DNA of 64,000 bases from positions 62,001 through 126,000 of the forward strand of contig JAWKYB010000010.1 in NCBI GenBank assembly GCA_041396705.1, written 5' to 3'. Both the position numbers and the translations under genes were made by a program. The stretch comes from Alphaproteobacteria bacterium. GTDB lineage: Bacteria > Pseudomonadota > Alphaproteobacteria > CALKHQ01. This document shows, in pieces, positions 1 to 7,737 of this stretch; the first letter of the stretch is position 1; every line of letters begins with the position of its first letter. The notes under the pieces are model-generated. The model did not search any database, was not told the DNA's origin, and was given only the letters and a program-made list of their open reading frames with translations.

Positions 1-1
1 C

Positions 2-508
2 TCCTGGTACAACCGTGCCGGGGTCGAGCGGGTGATGGGCTTCTGCGCGCCGAGCGACTATCTGGAGTTCATGCGGCAATGCCCGGAGATCGAGCGGATG
101 ATGGTCCGCTCCGGCATCCGGCTGTTCAAATACTGGTTCTCGGTCACCCGCGAGGAGCAGCGCCGGCGCTTCGCCGCGCGCCGGCTGGAGCCGCTGAAGC
201 AGTGGAAGCTGTCGCCGATCGACATGGCCTCGCTCGACAAGTGGGACGAGTATACCGAGGCGAAGGAAGCGATGTTCTTCCATACCGACACCGCCGATGC
301 GCCGTGGACCATCGTCAAGTCCGACGACAAGAAGCGGGCGCGGCTGAACTGCATGCAGCACTTCCTGTCGTCGCTGCCCTATCCGGAGAAGAATACGCAC
401 GTAGTGCGCGGGCCGGACCCGCTGATCGTCGGCTCGAGCGCCTTCGTGATCGGCCATCGCGCCGACATCCTCGACAAGACGGTGCATCCGGACCAACGCC
501 ACCATTGA
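2..508 (+). CDS. ppk2: Polyphosphate kinase 2 (PPK2), C-terminal part
   Basis: The gene enters from the left edge, so its start and Walker A region are missing. The visible 168 residues match the C-terminal half of PPK2: SWYNRAGVERVMGF, then the helical segment with RLFKYWFSVTREEQ and RRLEPLKQWKLSP, and the end region with WTIVKSDDKKRARLN and the YP.K segment. PPK2 enzymes transfer phosphate between polyphosphate and nucleoside diphosphates in the cytoplasm. The frame is open from base 2 and ends in TGA at 506-508, just before a strong hairpin. PPK2 subclass cannot be assigned without the N-terminus. Confidence 0.93.
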   Translation, partial: SWYNRAGVERVMGFCAPSDYLEFMRQCPEIERMMVRSGIRLFKYWFSVTREEQRRRFAARRLEPLKQWKLSPIDMASLDKWDEYTEAKEAMFFHTDTADAPWTIVKSDDKKRARLNCMQHFLSSLPYPEKNTHVVRGPDPLIVGSSAFVIGHRADILDKTVHPDQRHH

Positions 509-510
509 GG

Positions 511-539
511 CCTGGGCCGCCCTTCGCGGGCGGCCCAGG
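511..539 (+). terminator. GC-rich hairpin after ppk2
   Basis: A perfect 12-bp inverted repeat (CCTGGGCCGCCC at 511-522 and its complement at 528-539) with a 5-base TTCGC loop starts 2 bases after the ppk2 stop codon. No T-run follows, so this is a strong stem without the usual uridine tract. It probably protects or ends the ppk2 transcript. Confidence 0.55.
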
Positions 540-562
540 GTGCTCGGAACAAAAAAAGAACA

Positions 563-591
563 TTGACAGGCGCCGGCGGCGCGGCTTACCT
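563..591 (+). promoter_or_regulatory. Candidate sigma-70 promoter for the VOC gene
   Basis: TTGACA at 563-568, a 17-base spacer, then TTACCT at 586-591. The -35 is perfect and the -10 is weak. It lies 29 bases before the ATG at 620 and just after an A-run. Confidence 0.35.
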
Positions 592-619
592 CGCGGGCGC
601 AACAGCGAGGACCGGTGCG

Positions 620-1045
620 ATGGACCAGCGGATCAGCCTGATCACCCTCGGCGTCGCCGATCTGGCGCGCGCCCAGGCCTTCTACGAATCGCTGGGATGG
701 GTCCGTTCGGTACGTGCGGCACAGGGCGTCGCCTTCTTCCAGACCGGCGGCTTCGCCTTCGGGCTCTATCCGCGCGACGAACTGGCCGACGATGCCCGCG
801 TCGATCCCGCCGGCTCTGGGTTCCGGGCGTTCTCGCTGGCGCAGAACGCGCATTCTCGGGCCGAGGTCGACGCCGTTCTGGCCGAGGCGGCGGCAAAGGG
901 GGCGACGCTGGTCAAGCCGGCCGAGGACGTGGCCTGGGGCGGCTATTCGGGCTATTTCGCCGACCCCGATGGCTTCCTGTGGGAAGTGGCGTGGAATCCC
1001 GGCTTCGCGTTGAACGCCGACGGCAGCCTGACCCTGCCGGACTGA
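620..1045 (+). CDS. VOC family protein (glyoxalase/bleomycin-resistance fold)
   Basis: A 141-residue protein with two beta-alpha-beta-beta-beta modules typical of the vicinal oxygen chelate superfamily: SLITLGVADLARAQAFYESL at the N-terminus and YFADPDGFLWEVAWNPGF near the C-terminus. The terminal Glu of the WEVAWN segment is the usual last metal-ligand position. The ATG at 620 was chosen because homology begins right after it, whereas a longer in-frame extension from 563 would run through the -35 promoter element. The substrate is unknown; fold members include glyoxalases, dioxygenases and resistance proteins. It stands alone between ppk2 and the H-NOX operon. Confidence 0.85.
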   Translation: MDQRISLITLGVADLARAQAFYESLGWVRSVRAAQGVAFFQTGGFAFGLYPRDELADDARVDPAGSGFRAFSLAQNAHSRAEVDAVLAEAAAKGATLVKPAEDVAWGGYSGYFADPDGFLWEVAWNPGFALNADGSLTLPD

Positions 1046-1275
1046 GCGCGGCGCGCCCGGCCGAACTCCGAAACGGCCAGGCGGCGCAAAGAGAAATCAA
1101 GTCTTTCCGGCCATCGGTATTTGGCGCGAATTTGTCGAAAGTTTTGTGCAAATGACTGCCGTGGGTTTGATGCTTGCGGCCGGCTGCGATAGTCAAACGG
1201 TTTAATCGATCATCAATACATTCATTTGAAAATACCCATTGGACTTGTCTCGCATTTGCTTCGGGATGGCCAACC

Positions 1276-1836
1276 ATGAAGGGCATCGTGTTCACAGCGT
1301 TTCTGGACCGGCTCGACGCCGATCTGGGGCCGGACGTCACCGAGGCCGTCATCGTCGACGCGGCGCCCGCCTCGGGCGGCGCCTATACCGAGGTCGGCGC
1401 CTACGATCACGGCGAGCTGGTCGCGCTCGTCCGCGCCGTCAGCGCGCGCACCGGCCGCCCGGTCGGCGACCTGATCCGCGACTTCGGCCGGCACATGCTC
1501 GGCTGCTTCCACGACCGCCACCCCGCCTATTTCGCCGAGCCCGGCGGCCTGCTCGCGTTCCTTGAGCGCGTCGACGGGCGCATCCACGCCGAGGTCCGCC
1601 GGCCGCATCCGGGGGCATGCCTGCCGGAGATCCGGACACGGCGCCTCGGCGCGGATTCGCTGGAACTGACCTACCGGTCCGAACGCCACCTGGGCGATTT
1701 CGCGGAAGGCCTGATCGCCGGTGCCGTCGACCGCTTCGGTGCGACGCACACGGTGGAACGCACCGACCTGCAGCAGGAAGGAGGCAGGCAATGCATAAGC
1801 TTCACCCTGACGCCGGCGCCGCCGAACGCACGCTGA
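1276..1836 (+). CDS. hnoX: H-NOX heme nitric-oxide sensor
   Basis: A 186-residue heme-NO/oxygen-binding protein. The start MKGIVF is typical of the family. The expected proximal heme ligand is His104 in RIHAEV, followed by HPGACLPEI, which matches the Y/HPG..PxF stretch after the ligand in other H-NOX proteins. The porphyrin-propionate motif YxSxR is intact as Y133-R-S135-E-R137. H-NOX proteins bind NO on ferrous heme and control a partner enzyme, usually a histidine kinase or diguanylate cyclase. Here the kinase gene starts inside the 3' end of this gene (46-bp overlap), so kinase control is the obvious role. I see no distal Tyr that would clearly favour oxygen binding, but cannot settle ligand preference from sequence. 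Confidence 0.93.
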   Translation: MKGIVFTAFLDRLDADLGPDVTEAVIVDAAPASGGAYTEVGAYDHGELVALVRAVSARTGRPVGDLIRDFGRHMLGCFHDRHPAYFAEPGGLLAFLERVDGRIHAEVRRPHPGACLPEIRTRRLGADSLELTYRSERHLGDFAEGLIAGAVDRFGATHTVERTDLQQEGGRQCISFTLTPAPPNAR

Positions 1837-3193
1837 CGCCCGAGGCCCTTGCCCGGCGCCTGGCGCGCGAGACGCAGGCGCGGCAGGCGGCCGAGGCGCT
1901 GCTGGAAGGCAAGAGCCGCGAGCTCTATGAGGCCAACCGGGCCCTGAAGGAAACCGCCACATCGCTGGATAACCAGCGCCGCTATCTGAACACCATCCTC
2001 GACCATACCCAGGTCGGCATCGTGCTGGCCCAGGACGACCTGTCGATCCGTCGCGCCAACCGGTCGGCGGAGGCGATGTTCGCGTCGGCGGGCGGCACCC
2101 TGTCGGGACAGACCGTCTGTGCGCTGTTCGAGGACACGCCGGAGGCCAGCGTCCTGATCGCCCGGCTGTCCGCTACCGGCGGCACCGAGGGCGACACGAT
2201 GGTCGAGGCGGTCGGTCGGCGCAGCGACGGCGCCACCTTTCGATCGAGGTGGGTCTTGCCAGCATGGCCCACCAGGGCGGTCGCCACACGGTGTGGATGT
2301 TCCGCGACATCACCAAGCGCAAGGCGGTCGAGGCGCGGCGGGCGGCGCTGGAGCGCGAGCTGAGCCAGGCGCAGAAGATGGAGGCGCTCGGCACACTTGC
2401 CAGCGGCGTCGCCCACGAGATCAACACTCCGGTCCAGTATGTCGGCGACAATATCCGCTTCATGCAGGATGCCTTCGGCGACCTGACCCGCGTGGTGGCC
2501 GCCTATCGCGAGGCGCTGGCGTTGGCGCCGAATCGGCGCTCGGTGAGGCGATCGCGCGCATCCGGGCTCTGGAGGACGAGATCGACCTGCAGTTCCTGCT
2601 CGGCGAGGTGCTGCCTCGATCGAGCAGTCGCTGCAGGGCATGGGCCAGGTCGCCAGCATCGTCAACGCGATCAAGGAGTTCTCCCACCCCGGAGAGGACG
2701 AGAAGGTCGCCGTCGACATCAACAAGGCGATCGAGACGACCCTGACCGTGTCGCGCAATCAGTGGAAGTATGTTGCGGAGGTCGAGCTCGCCCTCGCCGA
2801 GGGGCTGCCGACGGTGCCTTGCCTGCCGGGCGACATCAACCAGGTGCTGCTCAACCTGATCGTCAACGCGGCCGACGCCATCGCGGCGCGCGGCGAAGGC
2901 CGGGCCGCATCGCGGTCGCCACCGTGCTGGTCGGCGGCGAGGTCGAGATCCGCATCGCCGACAATGGCTGCGGCATCCCGCCGGAGGTCGCCGGGCGCGT
3001 GTTCGATCCCTTCTTCACCACCAAGGACGTGGGCAAGGGCACCGGCCAGGGCCTGGCCATCTCCTACGCCATCGTGCGGCAGAAGCATGGCGGCTCGATC
3101 GGTTTCGTCGGCCGTCCCGGCGGCGGGACCTGCTTCACCATCCGCCTGCCGCTGCATGCGGCAAGCCTGACGGCAGAGGAGGCCGCAACATGA
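1791..3193 (+). pseudogene. H-NOX-associated PAS sensor histidine kinase, frameshifted
   Basis: The start is ATG at 1791 behind AAGGAGG (1778-1784), inside the H-NOX gene. In order it encodes a short coiled coil, a PAS domain (NTILDHTQVGIVLAQDD), a DHp helix with the phosphoacceptor motif GVAHEINTPVQYVGDN, an N-box (QVLLNLIVNAADAI) and a HATPase end (IADNGCGIP, FDPFFTTKDVGKGTGQGL). These parts lie in different frames: the frame moves by one lost base near 2241, 2525, 2615-2621 and 2897-2907. Each frame is well conserved, so either the decay is very recent or the bases are missing from the assembly. Its TGA overlaps the ATG of the next regulator. An intact protein would have about 468 residues and lack membrane segments, as expected for a kinase controlled by cytoplasmic H-NOX. 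Confidence 0.8.
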
Positions 3194-4191
3194 AGCCGGT
3201 GATCCTGTTCGTCGACGACGAGCCGAACATCCTCGACGGGCTGCGCCGCTTCACCCGCGGCCAGCGCCACGCCTGGGACATGCATTTCGCCGACGGCGGC
3301 GCCGCGGCGCCGGAGACGGTCGCCCGCGAGCCGGTCGACGTCGTCGTCTGCGACATGCGCATGCCGGGGATCGCCGGTGCCGACGTGCTGGAGCGCATCT
3401 CGCGATGCGCCGGGCATCATCCGCTTCATCCTGTCGGCGAGGCCGAGCCGGAGCAGGTCTATCGCGCGGTCGGCCGCAGCCACCGCTTCTTCGGCAAGCC
3501 CTGCGACCCGGAGGCGCTGATCGCGGCGATCGAGGCCCCGCTGGCGCTGATCCGCGAGATCGGCTCCGACGTGGCGGAGCGCGGCGCGTCGTTCCTCGAC
3601 CGGCTGCAGAGCCCGCCGGCCGCCTTCGACGCACTCGGCAAGCTGCTGGAGCGGCCGGGCGCGCAGCCGGCCGACGTGGCCGCCATCGTCGCCCGCGATC
3701 CGAGCCTGGCCGTCCGCCTGCTGCAGCTGGTCAATTCAGCCTATTTCGGCCGCCCGGTGGAGACGTGCAACATCGCCCGCGCCCTCGATGCGATCGGCCT
3801 CGACCGGCTGCGCGCGCTGCTGGTCCGCCGCCGGCTCGGCAACAATGGGGGGCAGACCGGCGCGTCGCCGCCCCAGCATGAGCGCGCCTGGCGGCTCGCC
3901 GACAGGGCCGCCGCGCTGGCCGTTGCCGCCGGCGTCGCTCCCGCCGACTCCGACGTGGTCTATGCCGCGGCCCTTTTCGCGCGGCTGGGTCAGCGCGAAA
4001 CGCCGACCGGGACGTTCCCGCCGATTGCGGCACCCAGCGCCGCCTACGCCACCACCCTGCTCGGCCTGCCGGCCCGGCTGACCGAGGCGCTGCGCCGGCT
4101 GGCGCAGATTCCGGCGGCGGAGGGCGACCTCGATGCCGACGCACGCGCGGTCTGCGTCGCTGCGCTGCCGGCGCCGCGGATCGCCGCCTGA
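3190..4191 (+). CDS. Response regulator, REC-HDOD
   Basis: A 333-residue two-domain regulator. The receiver has the acidic pair D9-D10, phosphoacceptor Asp55 in VVVCDMRMPG and the KPCD lysine motif. After a linker, residues about 135-270 form an HDOD domain (FDALGKLLERPG, ADVAAIVARDPSLAVRLLQLV, NSAYFGRP, IARALDAIGLDRLRALL). HDOD is a catalytically inactive HD relative used for protein interaction and signalling. ATG overlaps the kinase stop codon. Between about 3403 and 3436 the reading frame is locally displaced: another frame gives DAPGIIRFILS, the expected beta4 strand. A lost CG plus a lost G explain this and restore the frame, so the conceptual protein has a short scrambled patch. Confidence 0.85.
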   Translation: MKPVILFVDDEPNILDGLRRFTRGQRHAWDMHFADGGAAAPETVAREPVDVVVCDMRMPGIAGADVLERISRCAGHHPLHPVGEAEPEQVYRAVGRSHRFFGKPCDPEALIAAIEAPLALIREIGSDVAERGASFLDRLQSPPAAFDALGKLLERPGAQPADVAAIVARDPSLAVRLLQLVNSAYFGRPVETCNIARALDAIGLDRLRALLVRRRLGNNGGQTGASPPQHERAWRLADRAAALAVAAGVAPADSDVVYAAALFARLGQRETPTGTFPPIAAPSAAYATTLLGLPARLTEALRRLAQIPAAEGDLDADARAVCVAALPAPRIAA

Positions 4192-4201
4192 GGCCGCCGC
4201 G

Positions 4202-5380
4202 ATGGGCGCAGAATCCCCGCGCGTGCTGCTGGTCGACGACGACGTCAACCTGCTGAATGCCGCCCGGCGGGTGCTGCGCAAGGACCTGGCGCTGGAATGT
4301 GCCGCGGGGGCCGCCGAGGCGCTGAAGATGCTGGAGGCGGGAGAATCGTTCGCGGTGCTGGTCAGCGACCAGAACATGCCGGGCATGAAGGGCGTGGAGC
4401 TGCTGGCGACCGTCGCCGAGCGCTGGCCGATGACCGTGCGGGTGATGCTGACCGGCAACGACGACCAGGGCACAGCGGCATCGGCGGTCAACGACGGCCG
4501 CATCTTCCGCTTCGTACGCAAGCCCTGCGATCCGGCGACGCTGCTGGCCGCGATCCGCGATGCGGCCGAGCTGCACCGGCTGCTGGCCGGCGAGAAGCAG
4601 CTGCTCGAGCAGACCCTGTCCGGCAGCGTCAAGGTGCTGACCGACATCCTGGCGCTGACCCGGCCCGACATCTTCCAGCGTGCGACCAAGGTGCGGCGCT
4701 GGGCGCGGCTGGTCGGGCCGCGGCTGAAGGTCGGCCGCGCCTGGGAGCTGGACCTGGCCGCGATGCTGTATCCGCTCGGCATCGTCGCCCTGCCGGAATC
4801 GGCGGCGGCCAAGATCGCCGCCGGTGCGCCGCTCAGCGGCGAGGAAAAGGCCCTGCTGGAGCAGAGCCCGCGTGCCGCGCGCGACCTGATCGCCAACATC
4901 CCGCGGCTGGAGGGCGTCGCCCGCGCCATCTATTACAGCCGGCGCGGCTTCGACGGCAGCGGGTTCCCGCCCGAGCCGGTGAAGAGTGTCGACATCCCGC
5001 CGATGGCCCGGCTGCTGCACATACTGATCGACCTGGTCGACACCGAGGTCGGCGAGAGCAAGCCGCTGGCGCTGGTCGGCGAGAAGCTGCAGGCGCAGGC
5101 CCGGCTCTACGACCCGGACATGCTGAAGTTCGTGCTTGCCATGCTGCAGGCCAAGGCCCGCGCGGGCACCGAACCCGGTCGTACCGTGATGGAGCTGGAG
5201 CCCTATCAGCTGCGCGAAGGCGACACGGTCGCCCGCGACATCGTCGACACCACCGGACGCCTGCTGCTGGCTGCCGGAACGGAGCTGACGGTGGTCACGA
5301 TCCAGCGCCTGCACGGCCTGGCCAAGATCCGGCACCTGACCGCCAAGGTGGTGATTTCGCGCGTCAAGGCTGCGGCCTGA
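4202..5380 (+). CDS. Response regulator, REC plus degenerate HD-GYP
   Basis: A 392-residue protein. The N-terminal receiver has D12-D13-D14, phosphoacceptor Asp56 (SDQNMPG) and KPCDP. The second half follows the HD-GYP fold, but the metal site is lost: the LLHDIGK motif reads MLYPLGI (Tyr190, Pro191 for His-Asp), the later Hp site is EQSPRAARDL, and the HHE segment before DGSGFP reads YYSRRGF. It is therefore probably not a c-di-GMP phosphodiesterase. A C-terminal domain of about 65 residues (YQLREGDTVARDIVDTTGRLL) resembles the beta-rich tail seen on many such regulators. In the H-NOX pathways of Shewanella and Vibrio a degenerate HD-GYP regulator (HnoD) acts as an allosteric inhibitor, which is the closest known parallel. 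ATG at 4202 is 10 bases after the HDOD gene. Confidence 0.85.
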   Translation: MGAESPRVLLVDDDVNLLNAARRVLRKDLALECAAGAAEALKMLEAGESFAVLVSDQNMPGMKGVELLATVAERWPMTVRVMLTGNDDQGTAASAVNDGRIFRFVRKPCDPATLLAAIRDAAELHRLLAGEKQLLEQTLSGSVKVLTDILALTRPDIFQRATKVRRWARLVGPRLKVGRAWELDLAAMLYPLGIVALPESAAAKIAAGAPLSGEEKALLEQSPRAARDLIANIPRLEGVARAIYYSRRGFDGSGFPPEPVKSVDIPPMARLLHILIDLVDTEVGESKPLALVGEKLQAQARLYDPDMLKFVLAMLQAKARAGTEPGRTVMELEPYQLREGDTVARDIVDTTGRLLLAAGTELTVVTIQRLHGLAKIRHLTAKVVISRVKAAA

Positions 5381-5476
5381 TCCGGGCCGACGCGACGGTC
5401 GCCGACATTCGTTTGAACCGTGGCCGCCTCCGCTGCGACCGACCCATCAGGGGACGTTCGCGGTGGGAGCCATATC

Positions 5477-6676
5477 ATGCTGTTCTTCCTCGATCCCAAT
5501 CTCGGCGCTTTCGGCGACCAGCCCAAGCTGGTGTCGCAATACGACTTCGAGTCGCCGCCGTTGGCGCTCTACGCCTTCGTCGGCACCGACGACGACGACA
5601 GCTACGAAGGCAGCGACGAAGGCGAACTGATCGGCGGCTTTCTCGGTGACGACCGCCTGACCGGCGGCGCCGGCAACGACCGCATCGAGGGCGGCCTCGG
5701 CGACGATATCCTGCGCGGCGGCGACGGCGACGACTCTCTCGACGGCGGCAAGGGCAGCGACGATCTCGACGGCGGCGACGGCGACGACTGGGTCAGCGGC
5801 GGCGACGACAAGGACTGGATCTACGGCGGCAAGGGCAGCGACTGGTTGCTCGGCGACGGCGGCGACGATTGGATCCTGGGCGAGGACGGCATGGATCACA
5901 TCCGCGGCGACGACGGCGACGACTGGCTGTTCGGCAACGACGGGGTCGACGTCATCGAAGGCGGTGCCGGCAACGACCACATCGAGGGCGGCAGCGAAGG
6001 CGATGCGCTGTACGGCAACGACGGCGACGACCGCGTGCAGGGCGGCGACGGTCCCGACCGGATCTTCGGCGGTGCCGACAACGACCGGCTGTTCGGCGAA
6101 GGTGGCGACGACACCGTCCAGGGTCAGGACGGCCACGACCTGCTGCTCGGCTTCACCGGCAACGACACGCTCGAGGGCAACGACGGCGACGATTCGCTGG
6201 AAGGCGGCACCGGCGACGACGTGCTGAAGGGCGGCGTCGGCAACGACATCCTGGTGGGCGACAACGTGCTGTATTCGGGCCCGCTGCCCGCCGGCGCGAG
6301 CGACGCCGACGTGCTTTACGGCGGCGCCGGCAACGACACGCTGTTTGGCGGCAGCGGCGGCGACACGCTTTATGGCAACTCCGACGACGATCTGCTGATC
6401 GGCACCGGTGCCGGCAGTACCCTGTTCGGCGGCGCGGGCGCCGACCTGTTCGCCAGCGTCTTCGAGCCGACGTCGCCCGGCCTGGCCCACTCGGTCGACG
6501 TGATCAGGGACTACGACGCGTCCGACGGCGACCGTGTGACCGGCTCATCGTTCGCGGTCTTCGACGGCGACACCTATGTCTACGGCGACACGCCGGCGCT
6601 GTCCGGCACCGGGTTCACACTGCTGTGGACCCTGGACGACTACGACGCCGACGTCTCCGGCATCAACCTGGTCTAG
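5477..6676 (+). CDS. RTX calcium-binding repeat protein, probably type I secreted
   Basis: A 399-residue, very acidic and glycine-rich protein. After about 35 N-terminal residues come some two dozen nonapeptide repeats of the GGxGxDxhx type (for example GGAGNDRIEGGLGDDILRG), which form a calcium-bound beta-roll. Several repeats carry Trp (GDDW, KDW), which is unusual. The C-terminus GAGADLFASVF and VIRDYDASDGDRV matches the serralysin-type end that carries the uncleaved type I secretion signal; there is no N-terminal signal peptide. No catalytic domain is visible, so a matrix, adhesin or S-layer-like role is inferred. ATG at 5477 follows GTGGGAG. No type I transporter gene lies in the window. 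It follows the NO-signalling operon after 96 bases. Confidence 0.88.
   Translation: MLFFLDPNLGAFGDQPKLVSQYDFESPPLALYAFVGTDDDDSYEGSDEGELIGGFLGDDRLTGGAGNDRIEGGLGDDILRGGDGDDSLDGGKGSDDLDGGDGDDWVSGGDDKDWIYGGKGSDWLLGDGGDDWILGEDGMDHIRGDDGDDWLFGNDGVDVIEGGAGNDHIEGGSEGDALYGNDGDDRVQGGDGPDRIFGGADNDRLFGEGGDDTVQGQDGHDLLLGFTGNDTLEGNDGDDSLEGGTGDDVLKGGVGNDILVGDNVLYSGPLPAGASDADVLYGGAGNDTLFGGSGGDTLYGNSDDDLLIGTGAGSTLFGGAGADLFASVFEPTSPGLAHSVDVIRDYDASDGDRVTGSSFAVFDGDTYVYGDTPALSGTGFTLLWTLDDYDADVSGINLV
5640..6420 (+). repeat. Degenerate 27-bp tandem repeats coding for RTX nonapeptides
   Basis: The DNA repeats a GGCGGCGACGGCGACGA-like core every 27 bases, or in multiples, matching the nonapeptide period of the protein. 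Copies differ by many synonymous and some coding changes, so this is an old array. It may still be prone to slippage or assembly collapse. Confidence 0.8.
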
Positions 6677-7086
6677 CCGAGCCCCTCGCGTGCGCGGGCA
6701 ACCGCGATCTCCGCGGCATCGAAGCTGAGCTTGCGGGCGATCGGCGCCGTGGCGTCGATCACCCGCCAGTACGGTGCAACCGCGCTTGCCGGCGCACCGG
6801 CGGCCAGCGCCTCATGGGTGGCTTCCGCCACCACGCGCAGGTGGATGCCGGCGGTGATCGGGCAGCAGACCTCGGCGCCATTGGCCGCGGCCAGCCGCGT
6901 GCGCATGGCCTTGACGTCCATTGCCTCGCCCGCCGGGATGGCCCGCACGAATGCGTCGATCATCCGCGCGGACGGGATCAGCATGAGCTGGCCGGCCTTC
7001 ATGCCGGCCATGTCGCACGGGACCGGCTTGACTTCGTGCGGCTTGCCGTCCGCCAGCTTTTCCGCCCAGCTCCTGCGCTTCGCCAT
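6673..7086 (-). CDS. Conserved hypothetical protein, MGMT-like
   Basis: A 137-residue protein (MAKRRSWAEKL...). It resembles a widespread uncharacterised family distantly related to O6-alkylguanine-DNA methyltransferase-like proteins: a lysine-rich N-terminus, the MLIPSARMIDAFVRAIPAG segment, a cysteine motif CCPITAGI (Cys74, Cys75) where the family has GCPITTGI, and APYWRVI near the C-terminus, recalling the PCHRVI region of alkyltransferases but without its cysteine. It is therefore unlikely to be a classic alkyl-acceptor. Its stop codon shares the palindrome CTAG with the stop codon of the convergent RTX gene. Confidence 0.6.
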   Translation of the reverse strand: MAKRRSWAEKLADGKPHEVKPVPCDMAGMKAGQLMLIPSARMIDAFVRAIPAGEAMDVKAMRTRLAAANGAEVCCPITAGIHLRVVAEATHEALAAGAPASAVAPYWRVIDATAPIARKLSFDAAEIAVARAREGLG

Positions 7087-7110
7087 CGCCGTCCTCCCGC
7101 GCCGGTGCGC

Positions 7111-7707
7111 TCAGCCTTCGCGCTCGCGTGACCGCTGATAGGCCGGCCGGGCGGCACAGCGGTCGGCATAGCCGGCAAGCGTCGGGCTGTCGGGCATGAT
7201 GCCGAACATGCGCATGAACAGGACCGAGGAACCGAGCATCACGTCGGCGGCGGAGAACCGGTCGCCCAGGATCCAGGGGCTGTCGCCGAGTCCCTTCTCC
7301 CAGGTCTCGACCATCAGTCCGAAGTCGCCCCAGCCGTGGGAAAGGCGGTTGGGCGTGGCGTTGCTGAACTTCTCCGCCATAGCCGGCTCGATCACGCCGG
7401 GCGAATAGGTCATCCAGAACAGGTAGCGACCGCGGTCCGCCGCGTCGATCGCCGGTGCCAGGCCGGCTTCGGGATAGCGGTCGGCGACATAAAGCGCGAT
7501 GGCGGCGGAATCGGCCACCGTCACCGGGCCGTCCGCCAGCGCCGGCACCTTGCCCATCGGGCTGGCCTCGTGAAACCCCGGCACCGCGTCCTTGCCGCCG
7601 GGCGTGCGGATGTCGACCGGCACCACCTCATAGGGCAGGCCGGCCTCCTCGAGCAGCCAGACCATGCGCGACGCCCGGGTCTGGGCGCACCAGTAGAGTT
7701 TGATCAT
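7111..7707 (-). CDS. Glutathione S-transferase family protein
   Basis: A 198-residue protein with the two-domain GST layout: an N-terminal thioredoxin-like domain (MIKLYWCAQTRASRMVWLLE, GKVPALADG with the cis-Pro, VADSAAIALYVADRYP with the glutathione-contact Asp-Ser) and an all-helical C-terminal domain ending in the N-cap-like segment DRFSAADVMLGSSV. It conjugates glutathione to electrophiles or acts in related thiol chemistry. The ATG at 7707 was chosen over one six codons upstream because beta-strand 1 starts directly after it. It lies 24 bases downstream of the next gene's coding direction neighbours, on the same strand as the VOC gene. Confidence 0.88.
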   Translation of the reverse strand: MIKLYWCAQTRASRMVWLLEEAGLPYEVVPVDIRTPGGKDAVPGFHEASPMGKVPALADGPVTVADSAAIALYVADRYPEAGLAPAIDAADRGRYLFWMTYSPGVIEPAMAEKFSNATPNRLSHGWGDFGLMVETWEKGLGDSPWILGDRFSAADVMLGSSVLFMRMFGIMPDSPTLAGYADRCAARPAYQRSREREG

Positions 7708-7737
7708 TTCGTTGCTCGTCCCCATGCTTGGTACCGG

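Noticed and set aside
5640..6420. Regular 27-bp repeats considered as a CRISPR array
   Set aside because: The period is coding (nonapeptides), repeats touch without spacers and vary throughout.
5447..6490. Minus-strand open frame opposite the RTX gene with a repetitive Val/Ala sequence
   Set aside because: Its periodicity is the antisense image of the RTX repeats; no start site or family support.
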